Notes: a model not told the origin generated them from the letters alone. 64,000 nt of DNA from V1-33 sp039795165 (GCA_039795165.1 JBDKER010000027.1:5426-69425); one strand, 5' to 3'; positions 35,381-45,092 are shown, counted from the stretch's first letter. Numbers and translations are program-made.

Positions 35381-36136
35381 TCACGGCTTCGCCGCAAAAA
35401 CCTCCCCGAAGAATTTCTTCATAGCCGCCCACGACTCCAAGTCGGCCTTCTCCTGGTACGCCGGACCAGGCTTCGTGAACCCATGCAGCGCTCCATCGTA
35501 CGTCACGAACTCCATCTTCGCCCCTGCCTTCTTCATCTCCTCCAGAAAACCCGGAATCTCCGCGTTCACCTTCTCGTCGGCCCCACCATGACACACCAGC
35601 ACCCGCGCCCGCACCGCACCAGCTTCCGCCGGCATCGTCGTGCTCAGACCCCCATGAAAACTCACCACACCACGCACGTCCGACCCGCTCCGCGCCAGTT
35701 CCAGCACACAACTCCCGCCAAAACAGTAACCAATGGCCCCAACCTTCCCCGCCTCCGCCTGCGGCTGCGCCTTCAACTGCCCCAGCGCCGCCTGCACCCG
35801 CCGCCGCAGCAAAGGCAGATCCTTCCGGTACTTCCCGGAACAAACCGCGCATTCCTTCGGATCCACTGGCCGGATGTCCTTGCCATAAATGTCAGCCGCA
35901 AACGCCACATACCCCAACTCCGCCAGCATCCTCGCCCGCTGCTTCGCATAGTCCTGCAGCCCCGTCCAGTCATGCACCACCAGCACCGCCGGACGCACCC
36001 CCTTCACCGCATCATCCCACGCCACATAGCCCTCCAGCTCCTGATCCCCATCCCGATACGGGACCGCAGCGGTCCGCACCTCAGCAGCAACCGATTCCGT
36101 CAGCACCGCAAAACACAGCAGAAGAATGCTTTTCAT
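35381..36136 (-). CDS. Secreted dienelactone-hydrolase-family protein
   Basis: The 251-residue alpha/beta hydrolase has a signal peptide (MKSILLLCFAVLTESVAA), an active-site nucleophile Cys138 in GYCFGG, the acid in the HGGADEKV segment, and a late catalytic His in GALHGFTKPG. The Cys nucleophile is characteristic of dienelactone hydrolases, which open lactone rings in chlorocatechol breakdown; secreted homologues in this phylum usually have other, unknown ester or lactone substrates. It is divergent from a glycosyltransferase across 175 bp, which contains no recognised gene. Confidence 0.85.
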   Translation of the reverse strand: MKSILLLCFAVLTESVAAEVRTAAVPYRDGDQELEGYVAWDDAVKGVRPAVLVVHDWTGLQDYAKQRARMLAELGYVAFAADIYGKDIRPVDPKECAVCSGKYRKDLPLLRRRVQAALGQLKAQPQAEAGKVGAIGYCFGGSCVLELARSGSDVRGVVSFHGGLSTTMPAEAGAVRARVLVCHGGADEKVNAEIPGFLEEMKKAGAKMEFVTYDGALHGFTKPGPAYQEKADLESWAAMKKFFGEVFAAKP

Positions 36137-36311
36137 TCTGCCATCCTAAGCAGATCCTCTCCCTTCCTCAAGTGCTCCCGCCACCGCCCTTCCATAAATC
36201 CTCGCCGTCCCCATCCTTCCGCATACTTCCGCATCCTGCGCTCCAGCAGAAACACAGAATCCAGTTGTCCCGCACCCCCCCGTGCCATAACCTCATGCAA
36301 ATGAACTGCAC

Positions 36312-37271
36312 ATGGAAATTGTCTCCGATTTCGGCCTCGTAACCGGTTGCCATAAAGGCGACGTCTTCATGGCCCAGGCCACCCTCGCCAGCATGCGGCA
36401 TTTCTGCCCGGACGTCCCCATCGCCCTGACCGTGGACGGCGACTTCGATGTCTCCCACCTCGTCAGGCAGTACGGCGTCATTCCCATCCGCGTCGATGAC
36501 GTGCCTTCCCCGGAAATGCGCAGCCTCGCAGCCCGCAGCCAGCACGCCAAATACATTGCCATGTGGGAAGGCCCCTTCGAATTCTATGTCTGGCTCGACG
36601 CCGATGCCATCGTCTGGGGCAACCTCATTCCTCACATCCGCCGCGATGTCGACTTTCACATCTTCCGCTCGGAAAACGATGCCGTCATCCCGGCAGATGC
36701 CGACACCTTCCCCGACTGGCTGCCGCACTACTACTTCGACCCGGTTAAACTGCGCGGCTTCGACCCCGACTTCCGCTGGCAGGGAAATAAATATTTCTGC
36801 AACGGTGCCTTTGCCGCAAGGCGCAACGCCATCCCCTTCAGGGATTATGCCAAAGCCTTCGCCCGGGAAAAATCCCATCCGGGGACCTTTCGGTTCGCCG
36901 ACATGGGCATCGTCAATTACCTCGTATATGCCATGGCGCGCCGGGGAGACTTGAAGATCGCCATCTCCGACCTCCAGGACATGTGGGTCCACAACGGCAA
37001 CTCGGAACTGATCGCCGACTGCCAGGGAGCAGGCTGGCACTTTCCCCATTCGATCCGCCACCCCCGCGTCGCCCACTTCTGCGGCCGCAAACCCCACATC
37101 TTCGACCGGAAATCCTACTCCCGCCCGTTCACCATCGCCCGGCTCGAACACTACCGACCCACCAAAGGAAACCTCAGCGCATGGCTCCATGTCCTCGCCG
37201 AAGAAGCCAGCGTGATCAGTGGAAAGCTGAAATCTCGCGCGGCAAGGATCCTGAAGCCAACCGGATCCTGA
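36312..37271 (+). CDS. Glycosyltransferase-like protein (GT-A fold)
   Basis: The 319-residue protein has a nucleotide-sugar-binding fold of the GT-A type with a DxD-type motif DAD at residues 96-98 in VWLDADAIVWG, the typical metal-binding site. Early VTGCHKGDVFMAQATLASMR, and FCNGAFAARRNAI after it, resemble the glycosyltransferase-8 or -2-like proteins of this phylum. It has no signal peptide or transmembrane helix, so it acts in the cytoplasm. It opens a six-gene plus-strand series and ends 31 nt before the SGNH hydrolase gene. The acceptor is unknown. Confidence 0.7.
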   Translation: MEIVSDFGLVTGCHKGDVFMAQATLASMRHFCPDVPIALTVDGDFDVSHLVRQYGVIPIRVDDVPSPEMRSLAARSQHAKYIAMWEGPFEFYVWLDADAIVWGNLIPHIRRDVDFHIFRSENDAVIPADADTFPDWLPHYYFDPVKLRGFDPDFRWQGNKYFCNGAFAARRNAIPFRDYAKAFAREKSHPGTFRFADMGIVNYLVYAMARRGDLKIAISDLQDMWVHNGNSELIADCQGAGWHFPHSIRHPRVAHFCGRKPHIFDRKSYSRPFTIARLEHYRPTKGNLSAWLHVLAEEASVISGKLKSRAARILKPTGS

Positions 37272-37302
37272 GCCCCCCGCAATCCGCTGCTCCGCCGCTA
37301 AG

Positions 37303-38208
37303 ATGAAATCCATCCTCACCGCCATTCTCTGCTGGCTCAGCTCTCTCGTCGCCCCAGCCGGCACCATCGACGACCTCGCCGGAAAACGCGTTCTCATCCT
37401 CGGCGACAGCATCACCCAGGGCGGAGCCTACGTCTCCTTCACATCCCATTACCTCCACCAGCTCCATCCGGAAAAACCATTCCAGATCCTCAGCCTCGGC
37501 CTCGCCTCGGAAACCCTCTCAGGCCTCAGCGAGGACGGCCACGCCGGCGGAGCCTTCCCAAGGCCCTGCCTCTTCGAACGACTGCCCCGCATCCTCGCCC
37601 GCACCAGACCGGAGGTCATCATCGCCTGCTATGGCATGAACGATGGAATCTTCCAGCCCCTCGACGAGTCCCGCTTCGCTGCCTTCCGCAGCGGCGTGCA
37701 ACGCCTCATCTCGGAAACCCATGCCGCCGGAGTCACCCGGCTCTTCCTCGTCACCCCTCCCATCTACGACAGTAACGAACAAGGCAACTACGACGCCGTC
37801 CTCTCGGCCTACGCCCACTGGGAAACCACCCTCAAAGAGAATGACGTCGAAGTCATCGACCTCCACTCGGTCATGCGCAAGGCACGCAGCTCCCGCACCA
37901 GCCCATTCTCAACTGACCACGTCCACCCCGGCGACGAAGGCCACCTCCTCATGGCCACCACCATCCTCAAGGCTTTCGGCGTCACCCCGCCTTCCGAGTC
38001 CCCGGAAAAAATCCGCAGTTCCCCGCTCTTCCAGCAAATCGACCTCCTCCGCCGCAAAGAGTGGGAAATGTGGATGCAGCATACCGGCTACACCCGGGAA
38101 CGCACCGTCCACCCGCAGCCCCTCGACGAGAAAGCCACCCGGGAAACCGAAGACATCCGCAGAAAAATCGCGTCTTTGCGGATTGGCAAGACCGAGGCTT
38201 CCCCCTGA
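37303..38208 (+). CDS. Secreted SGNH/GDSL hydrolase
   Basis: The 301-residue protein has a signal peptide (about 1-19), block I GDSITQGG with nucleophile Ser36, a Gly block (GLASET), GMNDG (block III Asn) and the late DHVHPGD with catalytic Asp and His. These are esterases or deacetylases; in polysaccharide-using bacteria they often remove acetyl groups from glycans. It lies 11 nt before a sulfatase on the same strand, which supports a role in glycan breakdown. Confidence 0.88.
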   Translation: MKSILTAILCWLSSLVAPAGTIDDLAGKRVLILGDSITQGGAYVSFTSHYLHQLHPEKPFQILSLGLASETLSGLSEDGHAGGAFPRPCLFERLPRILARTRPEVIIACYGMNDGIFQPLDESRFAAFRSGVQRLISETHAAGVTRLFLVTPPIYDSNEQGNYDAVLSAYAHWETTLKENDVEVIDLHSVMRKARSSRTSPFSTDHVHPGDEGHLLMATTILKAFGVTPPSESPEKIRSSPLFQQIDLLRRKEWEMWMQHTGYTRERTVHPQPLDEKATRETEDIRRKIASLRIGKTEASP

Positions 38209-38219
38209 CAATCCACGGG

Positions 38220-39587
38220 ATGAAATTCCCGATCCTCTGCCTCGCCATCTGCACCGGGCTCCTGCTGAACGTTCCCGCGCCAGCCACCGAAACCACAAGG
38301 AAACCAAATATCCTCGTCATCATCGCAGATGACATGGGCTACGCCGACGCCGGCTTCCAAGGCTGCAAGGACATCCCCACTCCCCACCTCGACAGCCTCG
38401 CCCGCGACGGCGTCCGCTGCACCCACGGCTACGTCACCGGTCCCTACTGCTCGCCCACCCGCGCCGCCCTTCTCACCGGCCGCGCCCAGACCCGGTTCGG
38501 CCACGAATTCAATCCCTCCGGCCCACGCAGCGGCCTCCCTACCACGGAATCCACTCTCGCGGACCGACTCCAAGCCTCCGGCTACCGCACCGCACTCATC
38601 GGCAAATGGCATCTCGGCAACGCCCCGGAATTTCATCCGCTGAAACGCGGTTTCGACGAATTCTTCGGCTTCCTCGGCGGCGCTCACAGCTATACCAGCG
38701 CCGAAGGTATCTTCCGCGGCACCGCTCCAGTCAGCGAAATGACCTACACCACAGACGCCTTTGCCAGGGAGGCTGAATCGTTCATCGACCGCCATGCCGC
38801 CCAGCCATGGTTCCTCTGCCTGTCATTCAACGCAGTGCACACTCCCATGCACGCCACCGACGCACGACTCCAGCGCTTCGCCGGCATCAGCGATCCCCAG
38901 CGCCGCACCTACGCCGCCATGCTCTCAGCCATGGACGATGCCATCGGTGCCGTCCGCGCCAGACTCGCCGCCAAAGACCTCACCAGCCAAACCCTCATCG
39001 CCTTCTTCAGCGACAACGGCGGCCCCGTCATGCGGGGCGTCACCGTCAATGGATCGAACAACGCACCTCTCCGCGGCAGCAAACGCACCACCCTGGAAGG
39101 CGGCGTCCGCGTCCCCTTCATCATCACATGGCCATCCCACCTGAAACCGGCCGTCTACCCCGAACCGGTCGTGCAGACCGACGTCCACGCCACCGCCCTC
39201 GCCGCCGCCGGCATCTCCACCGACCCCAAGTGGAAACTCGATGGCACCAACCTCCTCCCCCACCTCACCAGCCAGCAGGCCACTCCTCCCCACGCCGCCC
39301 TCTTCTGGCGCTTCGGTAAACAAATGGCAGTCCGCTCAGGACCATGGAAACTCGTCCGCTACGACACCACAGCCGACGGCCTCGCCTCAGGCATCTCCAC
39401 CCCGAAACTGTACAACCTTGCCGACGACCAAAGCGAATCCAAAGACCTCGCCGCAGCACACCCGGAGAAAGTCAGCGAACTCCAGTCGCTCTGGGACCAC
39501 TGGAACAAGGACAATGCCAAACCCCTCTGGGGCAGCGACCACCCAGCACCAGGCGGCAAAGGCCAGAACCGACGCCGCACTCCCTGA
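38220..39587 (+). CDS. Secreted type I sulfatase
   Basis: The 455-residue protein has a signal peptide (MKFPILCLAICTGLLLNVPA) and the sulfatase core: ILVIIADDMGYADAG, CSPTR with formylglycine Cys77, LIGKWHLGN, AFFSDNGGP, and a C-terminal domain with WKLVRYDT. The Cys in the CxPxR motif means it needs a formylglycine-generating enzyme. The spacing of 11 nt after the SGNH hydrolase supports co-expression, and the pair probably de-esterifies the same sulfated and acetylated glycan. The frame is open upstream to 38061, inside the previous gene; ATG 38220 begins the signal peptide. Confidence 0.93.
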   Translation: MKFPILCLAICTGLLLNVPAPATETTRKPNILVIIADDMGYADAGFQGCKDIPTPHLDSLARDGVRCTHGYVTGPYCSPTRAALLTGRAQTRFGHEFNPSGPRSGLPTTESTLADRLQASGYRTALIGKWHLGNAPEFHPLKRGFDEFFGFLGGAHSYTSAEGIFRGTAPVSEMTYTTDAFAREAESFIDRHAAQPWFLCLSFNAVHTPMHATDARLQRFAGISDPQRRTYAAMLSAMDDAIGAVRARLAAKDLTSQTLIAFFSDNGGPVMRGVTVNGSNNAPLRGSKRTTLEGGVRVPFIITWPSHLKPAVYPEPVVQTDVHATALAAAGISTDPKWKLDGTNLLPHLTSQQATPPHAALFWRFGKQMAVRSGPWKLVRYDTTADGLASGISTPKLYNLADDQSESKDLAAAHPEKVSELQSLWDHWNKDNAKPLWGSDHPAPGGKGQNRRRTP

Positions 39588-39663
39588 CCTCTTCTCTCCC
39601 TCGGGAATTGACGCCGCCACCGGCGTCCCTCATGCTCCGCAGCACGCTCCCCGCCACCCTCGC

Positions 39664-40293
39664 ATGACGACGCTCTCCACCCGACTCGATGCGCACTTCC
39701 GGCTCGCGGCCGCGGCCGCCGCCGCAGCAGCCACCACCACCACAGGCGAAGCAGCCATCATCTACAGCGGCCTCCGCAATGCCCCGGTCTTCCCGATCAG
39801 CATCAATGGCGGATTCTACTTCGATTTCGAATGGCCCTTCGCATCCGCCCAGGGCAGCCGACCCGATGGCTGGGACGTCAACCCCTACGCCCAGGGCAGC
39901 CGCATCTACCTGAACGCCAACACCGCTGTCGTCCTTGCCGGTGGCTCCGCAGCCGACCTCGCCTTCGGCAGCCCCATTTCCGCCGCATCCCTGTTCTCAC
40001 CCAATGGCTTCTTCGGTGACGTAGCCATTCCCGCCGGCTCCACCGGATTCCTCGGCTTCCGCTTCACGGAAAACTCCAGCGGCAATTCCTCCCAGACCTA
40101 CTACGCATGGGCACGGCTCCAGCCCGGCCTCAGCGGAAACGGACAACTGATCGACTGGGCCTACGATGATTCAGGCGCACCCCTTGCCGCCGGCACCATC
40201 CCGGAACCGGATTCCCTCGGACTGCTCACCCTCGGCGCGGCCGGCCTCGCCATCCGCCGCCGCCGACTCGGGAGCCCCGGCAGCACCCGATGA
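39664..40293 (+). CDS. PEP-CTERM sorted protein
   Basis: The 209-residue protein ends with the exosortase sorting signal: IPEPDSLGLLTLGAAGLAIR followed by RRRR-like basic residues. An alanine-rich N-terminal segment (LAAAAAAAAATTTTGEAAII) may be the signal peptide, although it is weak. Mature residues form a beta-rich domain (YSGLRNAPVFPISINGGFYF, FLGFRFTENSSGN). PEP-CTERM proteins are surface or extracellular-matrix proteins processed by an exosortase, which is not in the window. The stop codon overlaps the start of the next gene by the ATGA tetranucleotide, implying translational coupling with a phosphodiesterase-TPR gene. Confidence 0.82.
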   Translation: MTTLSTRLDAHFRLAAAAAAAAATTTTGEAAIIYSGLRNAPVFPISINGGFYFDFEWPFASAQGSRPDGWDVNPYAQGSRIYLNANTAVVLAGGSAADLAFGSPISAASLFSPNGFFGDVAIPAGSTGFLGFRFTENSSGNSSQTYYAWARLQPGLSGNGQLIDWAYDDSGAPLAAGTIPEPDSLGLLTLGAAGLAIRRRRLGSPGSTR

Positions 40294-42281
40294 AGATAAC
40301 CCCGCGGGTCCTCCTCATCGGCTGGGATTCCGCCGACTGGCGCATCCTCGACCCCCTCCTCGCCACAGGCAGGCTCCCTACTCTCGCATCGCTCGTCCAG
40401 CACGGCTGCCGCGCGAATCTCGCCACCGTCACACCCGTTCTCTCACCCGCCGTCTGGACCAGCGCCATCACAGGCAAACTCCCCTTCCAGCACGGTGTCC
40501 TCGGCTTCATCGAGCCAGATCCGTCCACCGGCGGCGTCCGCCCCACAGGCTCCCATACCCGCATCGGCGCCGCCCTCTGGAATATCCTCTCCCACCACGG
40601 GCTCCGCACCCACTGCATCGGCTGGTTCGCCAGCCACCCAGCCGAACCCGTCAGCGGCACCAGCATCAGCGACCTCTTCTGCCTGCCCTCCTCACCATCA
40701 CCAGCCAACTGGCCAGCCCCCGCCGGAAGCGTCCACCCAGATTCATCCGCCGCGGAACTGGCCCCGCTGCGGCTCCACCCGGCAGAAATCCGGAGCGATG
40801 ACATCCTCCCATTTCTCAATAATCCCGCCGAACTCTCCCATGCCCGCCAGTCCGCTCAGGACCTCCTCGCAGAAATGGCGGGCATCATCAGCCGGACAGC
40901 CTCCCAGCAGGCCCTCGCCACTCACGTGCTCGCCTCCCAGCCATGGGACTTCGCCTGTGTCTACTTCCGCGCCCTCGACGAGTTCTGTCACCACTTCATG
41001 CCATTCCACCCACCCGCGGCCACGGGGACCAACCCAGCCGACGCCGCCCTCTTCTCAAGAGTCATCACCATAGCATGCGAATGGCACGACATGATGCTCC
41101 ACCGCCTCCTCCAGATCGCCGGACCCGACACCACCGTCGTCCTCGCCTCGGACCATGGCTTCGAATCCGCAGACCGCCGCCCCGGACCCCACGCCGCCCT
41201 CACCGCCACCATGGCCCAATGGCACCGACCCTTCGGCATCCTCGCCATGACCGGCCCAGGCATCACTCCGCAAAGCACCATCACGGGAGCCTCCATCCTC
41301 GATCTCACCCCCACCATCCTCGACCTCTTCGGACTCCCCGCGGGCGCAGACATGCACGGTAAAATCCTCGTGAACGCCCTCACGAAGCCTGCCTGCCTCC
41401 CTCGCATCCCCACATGGGACTTCATCCGCCCAGGACCGGCCCCTGCCCCCCCGGAAACTCCGGACCACCGCAGCAACGCCGCCATCCTGCGCCAGCTGGC
41501 CGCCCTCGGCTACGTCACGGAAAACGATGCCTCCCAGGCGGAACTCGCCGCCGAGGCCGACGCCGAATTCCGCTTCGCCCGCATCTCCTCCCTCACCGAA
41601 GGCTCCCAGTTCGCCACCGCCACCACCGAATCCCGCCAACTCGCAGCCGACTTCCCCCGGAACTCACGCTTCCAGCTGAAATTCGCCCAGTGCCTCATCC
41701 AGTCAGGCCAGTTCGCTGAAGCCGCCCGCGTTCTCGACCAGACCGAACAGAATTCCGGTGCCTCCCATGCCCTCCTCCGCATCCGCGCCAATCTCCTCGC
41801 GCTGACAGGACACCCTGCCGACGCCCTCAGCGTTCTCGCCACCATCCCCAACGCCGCACAAGACCCCGCATGGCACCAGCAGCGCGGCATCACTCTGCTC
41901 CAGCTGCGCTCGTGGCCCGAGGCAGAGACCGCCTTCCGCCATGCCCTCGCCATCGAACCGGATAACCCCGGAGCCCTCGTCGGCCTCGCCGGAGCCCTCA
42001 CCCGGCTCCAGCGCGACCCCGAAGCCATTGATGCTGTCCTCCACGCCCTCGAACTCCAGTACTGGCTCCCCGCCGCCCACTTCCGCCTCGGCTCCATCCT
42101 CTCCAAAACCGCCGACTTCTCCCGCGCCATCGCATCATTCGAAACCGGCCTCCTCCAACAACCCGGCAACCGCATGGCCCACCGCTACCTCGCCAGCCTC
42201 TACGCCAAAACCGGCGACCTCGCCCGCGCCGCCCATCACCGCGCCGCCACCTCGCGCCCCGCCTCACCCGTTCCCCTGTAA
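40290..42281 (+). CDS. Type I phosphodiesterase/nucleotide pyrophosphatase with TPRs
   Basis: The 663-residue protein has an alkaline-phosphatase-fold domain at about 1-400: VLLIGWDSADWRI, the likely nucleophile in VTPVLSPAVWTSAIT (Thr/Ser), VVLASDHGFES as a metal site, and GPHAALTA. The second part, about 420-660, is a run of TPR-like helical repeats (AALRQLAALGYV, LIQSGQFAEAARVLDQ, RHALAIEPDNPGALVGLAGAL). It has no clear signal peptide. The combination is known in verrucomicrobia, sometimes next to PEP-CTERM or export genes. It overlaps the PEP-CTERM gene by 4 nt, so the two products are likely to be made together. Confidence 0.82.
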   Translation: MKITPRVLLIGWDSADWRILDPLLATGRLPTLASLVQHGCRANLATVTPVLSPAVWTSAITGKLPFQHGVLGFIEPDPSTGGVRPTGSHTRIGAALWNILSHHGLRTHCIGWFASHPAEPVSGTSISDLFCLPSSPSPANWPAPAGSVHPDSSAAELAPLRLHPAEIRSDDILPFLNNPAELSHARQSAQDLLAEMAGIISRTASQQALATHVLASQPWDFACVYFRALDEFCHHFMPFHPPAATGTNPADAALFSRVITIACEWHDMMLHRLLQIAGPDTTVVLASDHGFESADRRPGPHAALTATMAQWHRPFGILAMTGPGITPQSTITGASILDLTPTILDLFGLPAGADMHGKILVNALTKPACLPRIPTWDFIRPGPAPAPPETPDHRSNAAILRQLAALGYVTENDASQAELAAEADAEFRFARISSLTEGSQFATATTESRQLAADFPRNSRFQLKFAQCLIQSGQFAEAARVLDQTEQNSGASHALLRIRANLLALTGHPADALSVLATIPNAAQDPAWHQQRGITLLQLRSWPEAETAFRHALAIEPDNPGALVGLAGALTRLQRDPEAIDAVLHALELQYWLPAAHFRLGSILSKTADFSRAIASFETGLLQQPGNRMAHRYLASLYAKTGDLARAAHHRAATSRPASPVPL

Positions 42282-42345
42282 CAATTTCACGCTTCCTCCC
42301 GACCATCGCCGCGTACAATCTCAGCCCGACCCAAATCAGATTTTC

Positions 42346-43281
42346 ATGAAAGCATCCAGTCTCATCGCAGGCCTCCTCGCCGGTTCAGCCATCGGTGCCG
42401 GCACCTACTACCTCCTCGCCCCCAAAACCCCGCCGCCCGCACCAGTCGCCGCAGCACCCACCGTACCGAAGCCCGTCGACAACGGAGAATCCGAACGCAT
42501 CGCCCGACTGGAAAAAGAACTCGCCGCCCTCAAGGCGGAAAAGGAAAAGGCCGCAGAAGAACCCGCGGAAACCGCTTCCGCCACGGCAGAAGACGGCAAG
42601 CCGGACCTCGGCAAAATCCTCAAGGACGCCAGCCCCCTCCTCAAATCTCTCTCCAGTGCCTTCGAACCCCAACGGAAGGAAATGGTCGCCCGCTTCATCG
42701 ATTCCCAAGTCCAGCGCCTCACCGAAATGGCCGGCCTCTCGGAATCCCAGGCCGCTGCCCTCCGCTCCCACCTCGAAACCATGGACAAGGAAAATCAGGA
42801 GAAAATGCAGAGCGCCATGGGCAAGGACATGAAACTCGAGGACCTCATCGCCATGCGCCGCAACGGCGGCAATAATCCCCAGAAAGCCGTCGACGACTGG
42901 GCCGCCGCCAACCTCTCCGGCGATCAGGCCGAAGCCTATAAGGCAAAACGCCTCACCGAAAAAAGCGAGCAGATCACCCGCTCCGCCAACGCCCAACTCG
43001 ATGGCCTCGACCGCGAACTCTCCCTCAGCGAAGAACAGAAGGACAAGGTCTTCAATATCCTCGTCCAAACCGATCAGAACTACGACGCCAGCATGAAGCT
43101 CGAAGGCATCGACGCCACCGCCAGCGTCGGAGATGGCCAGTCCCGCGACGATGCCATCGCCGCCATCCTCAGCCCGGACCAGAAGGCCAAGTACGACGCC
43201 CGCCAGACGGAACGAAAATCCCGCGAAAGCCGCTTCATGCAGATGCTCGGCGTCGATCCCGCGAAGCTCCGCCAGGAATAA
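42346..43281 (+). CDS. Coiled-coil membrane-anchored protein of unknown function
   Basis: I do not recognise the family. The 311-residue product has a short N-terminal hydrophobic anchor or signal (about 4-25, LIAGLLAGSAIGAGTYYLL), a Pro/Ala linker, a strong coiled coil at about 45-70 (ARLEKELAALKAEKEKAAEE), and a helical body with charged repeats (QKAVDDWAAANLSGDQAEAY, LSLSEEQKDKVFNILVQTDQ). The body resembles Spy/CpxP-like or structural proteins only loosely. It begins 64 nt after the phosphodiesterase-TPR gene and closes the plus-strand series; convergent trpS follows. Confidence 0.6.
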   Translation: MKASSLIAGLLAGSAIGAGTYYLLAPKTPPPAPVAAAPTVPKPVDNGESERIARLEKELAALKAEKEKAAEEPAETASATAEDGKPDLGKILKDASPLLKSLSSAFEPQRKEMVARFIDSQVQRLTEMAGLSESQAAALRSHLETMDKENQEKMQSAMGKDMKLEDLIAMRRNGGNNPQKAVDDWAAANLSGDQAEAYKAKRLTEKSEQITRSANAQLDGLDRELSLSEEQKDKVFNILVQTDQNYDASMKLEGIDATASVGDGQSRDDAIAAILSPDQKAKYDARQTERKSRESRFMQMLGVDPAKLRQE

Positions 43282-43377
43282 AGGAAAAGCCGACCGCCGC
43301 ACCACACAGCCCCGCGGGCACACCATCCCCGCCTGCCGGGAATTCCGGACTTCACAATCGAAGGCCAACCCGTCTGT

Positions 43378-44340
43378 TCAGCGCAGCCCCGTGGCCGACC
43401 GCACCCGGGTCATCGTGGCTTGGGCTATGCCCCGCGCACGCTCCGCACCGTCGCGCAGCACCTTTTCCACAAAATCAAGGTTCCCTTCCAGTTCGGCACG
43501 CCGCGCCCGCATCGGCGCAAAGTATTCCCAGATGCCCCCAAACAGACGCTTCTTGAAATCCCCATAGCCCGTCCCCCCACTCAGAAAGTCCGCCCGCATC
43601 GCGGCCACCGCCCCCTCACCCGCCACCAGACGGTACAAATCCACAATGATGCTACCCTCCGGCTCCTTCGGCTCCTCCACCGGCGTCGAATCCGTCCGGA
43701 TCCCCATCACCTTCTTCCGCAGGACTTTCTCGTCCTCGAAAATCTGGATCGTGTTGTCGTAGCTCTTGCTCATCTTCTCCCCATCGAGACCAGGCACTTT
43801 CGCTGTCTCCATCCGGATCCTCGGCTGCGGCAACCGCAGGGTCTCCCCATACACATGGTTGAACTTCGACGCAATGTCCCGCGTCACTTCCACATGCTGC
43901 TTCTGATCCTGCCCCACCGGCACCACATCACTATCATAAATCAGAATGTCAGCCGCCATCAGCACCGGATACGCAAACAATCCGTGATTCGGCGTCAGCC
44001 CCCGCGCCGTCTTGTCCTTGTAACTGTGACAGTTCTCCAGCATCGGCATCGGCGTCAGCGTGCTCAGAATCCACGTCAGTTCACAGACCTCGGGCACTTC
44101 ACTCTGGCGGAAAAACGTCGCCTTCGCCGGGTCCAGCCCGCACGCCAGAAAATCCAGCGCCAGATCCAGCACATGCCTTCGCAGCGCCCCCGGATCCTGC
44201 AGGCTCGTGAGCGAATGATAGTCCGCGATGAAATAAAACGCATCCCCCTCGTCCTGCAGCCGGATCGCCGGCTCCATCATCCCAAAATAATTGCCCAGAT
44301 GCAGGCGACCCGATGGCTGAATGCCGGAAAGAATGCGCAT
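43378..44340 (-). CDS. trpS: Tryptophanyl-tRNA synthetase
   Basis: The 320-residue class I synthetase charges tRNA-Trp. The HIGH-type motif is HLGN at residues 14-17 in GIQPSGRLHLGN, and the KMSKS motif is at 189-193 (GEKMSKSYDNTI). Also present are FADYHSLTSL-like tryptophan-pocket residues, GQDQKQHVEVTRDIA and LENCHSYKDK. It looks complete for the bacterial type (about 320-340 residues). It is one of the few genes in the window with a clear Shine-Dalgarno, GGGAGG just before the ATG. It faces doxX across 182 bp. Confidence 0.95.
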   Translation of the reverse strand: MRILSGIQPSGRLHLGNYFGMMEPAIRLQDEGDAFYFIADYHSLTSLQDPGALRRHVLDLALDFLACGLDPAKATFFRQSEVPEVCELTWILSTLTPMPMLENCHSYKDKTARGLTPNHGLFAYPVLMAADILIYDSDVVPVGQDQKQHVEVTRDIASKFNHVYGETLRLPQPRIRMETAKVPGLDGEKMSKSYDNTIQIFEDEKVLRKKVMGIRTDSTPVEEPKEPEGSIIVDLYRLVAGEGAVAAMRADFLSGGTGYGDFKKRLFGGIWEYFAPMRARRAELEGNLDFVEKVLRDGAERARGIAQATMTRVRSATGLR

Positions 44341-44522
44341 AAGCCTCCCACAGTGGCGGCGGCCCGATCCCTGTCAAGCAACCCCGGAACCCAACACCCC
44401 ATGAAGGCCTCCCACACGGCAGTCCGGGCAATCTTTTCTCTGGAATTCTGGAAAACGGTCCGCACTATGACCCTCCCGACTCTACTTCGGCACCAGTCCC
44501 AACCCTGATTTCCCAGTCCGTT

Positions 44523-45092
44523 ATGGCTCAGCCCACACCCCCCGCCAATCAGCCGTCCACGACACCCGCAGCCGTGACCGGCTCCTGCTGCTCCGGAAGT
44601 GGTCTCGCTTACCTCCTCGCCCGTGTCACCCTCGGCCTTATGCTCCTCCTCGCAGGCGTAGAGAAATTCAAGAGCCCCGCCCCGCCCTACACCTACAGCA
44701 CGGCCTACTGGCACGACGAGAAAGACCCCGTCACCAAGGAAGTCACCAAATGGGGACGCTGGATGTCCGTCGCCAAACCAGTCTATGAATTCGGCGGCTT
44801 CAACAACCCCGCCGTCTTCACCCCCCAAGGCTCCAATGGACTCTCATGGATGTTCTACCTCTACGCGCAGGGCCTCCCCTACGCCATGATCGCCATCGGC
44901 CTAGCCATCCTCGTCGGCTTCCTCAACCGCCTCTCCCTCCTCGCAGGCGGTGCCATCTGGCTCTCACTCGCCGCCGGACAGATGACCCTCCCGGACAACC
45001 CGACCGTCAGCATGCTCGTACAGTACACCATGTACTACGTCATCGCTCTCGCCCTCGTGAAGTATAACCGCTTCGCACTCACTCGCTTCTGA
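44523..45092 (+). CDS. DoxX-family membrane protein
   Basis: The 189-residue protein has about four transmembrane segments in the DoxX layout: LAYLLARVTLGLMLLLAGVEK, YAMIAIGLAILVGFLNRLSL, LLAGGAIWLSLAAGQM and YTMYYVIALALV. A CCSG dipeptide near the N-terminus is unusual. DoxX-like proteins are small membrane subunits, sometimes of thiosulfate:quinone oxidoreductase, but most have no known function. A Gfo/Idh/MocA oxidoreductase follows 73 nt later on the same strand, which may belong to the same unit. Confidence 0.8.
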   Translation: MAQPTPPANQPSTTPAAVTGSCCSGSGLAYLLARVTLGLMLLLAGVEKFKSPAPPYTYSTAYWHDEKDPVTKEVTKWGRWMSVAKPVYEFGGFNNPAVFTPQGSNGLSWMFYLYAQGLPYAMIAIGLAILVGFLNRLSLLAGGAIWLSLAAGQMTLPDNPTVSMLVQYTMYYVIALALVKYNRFALTRF

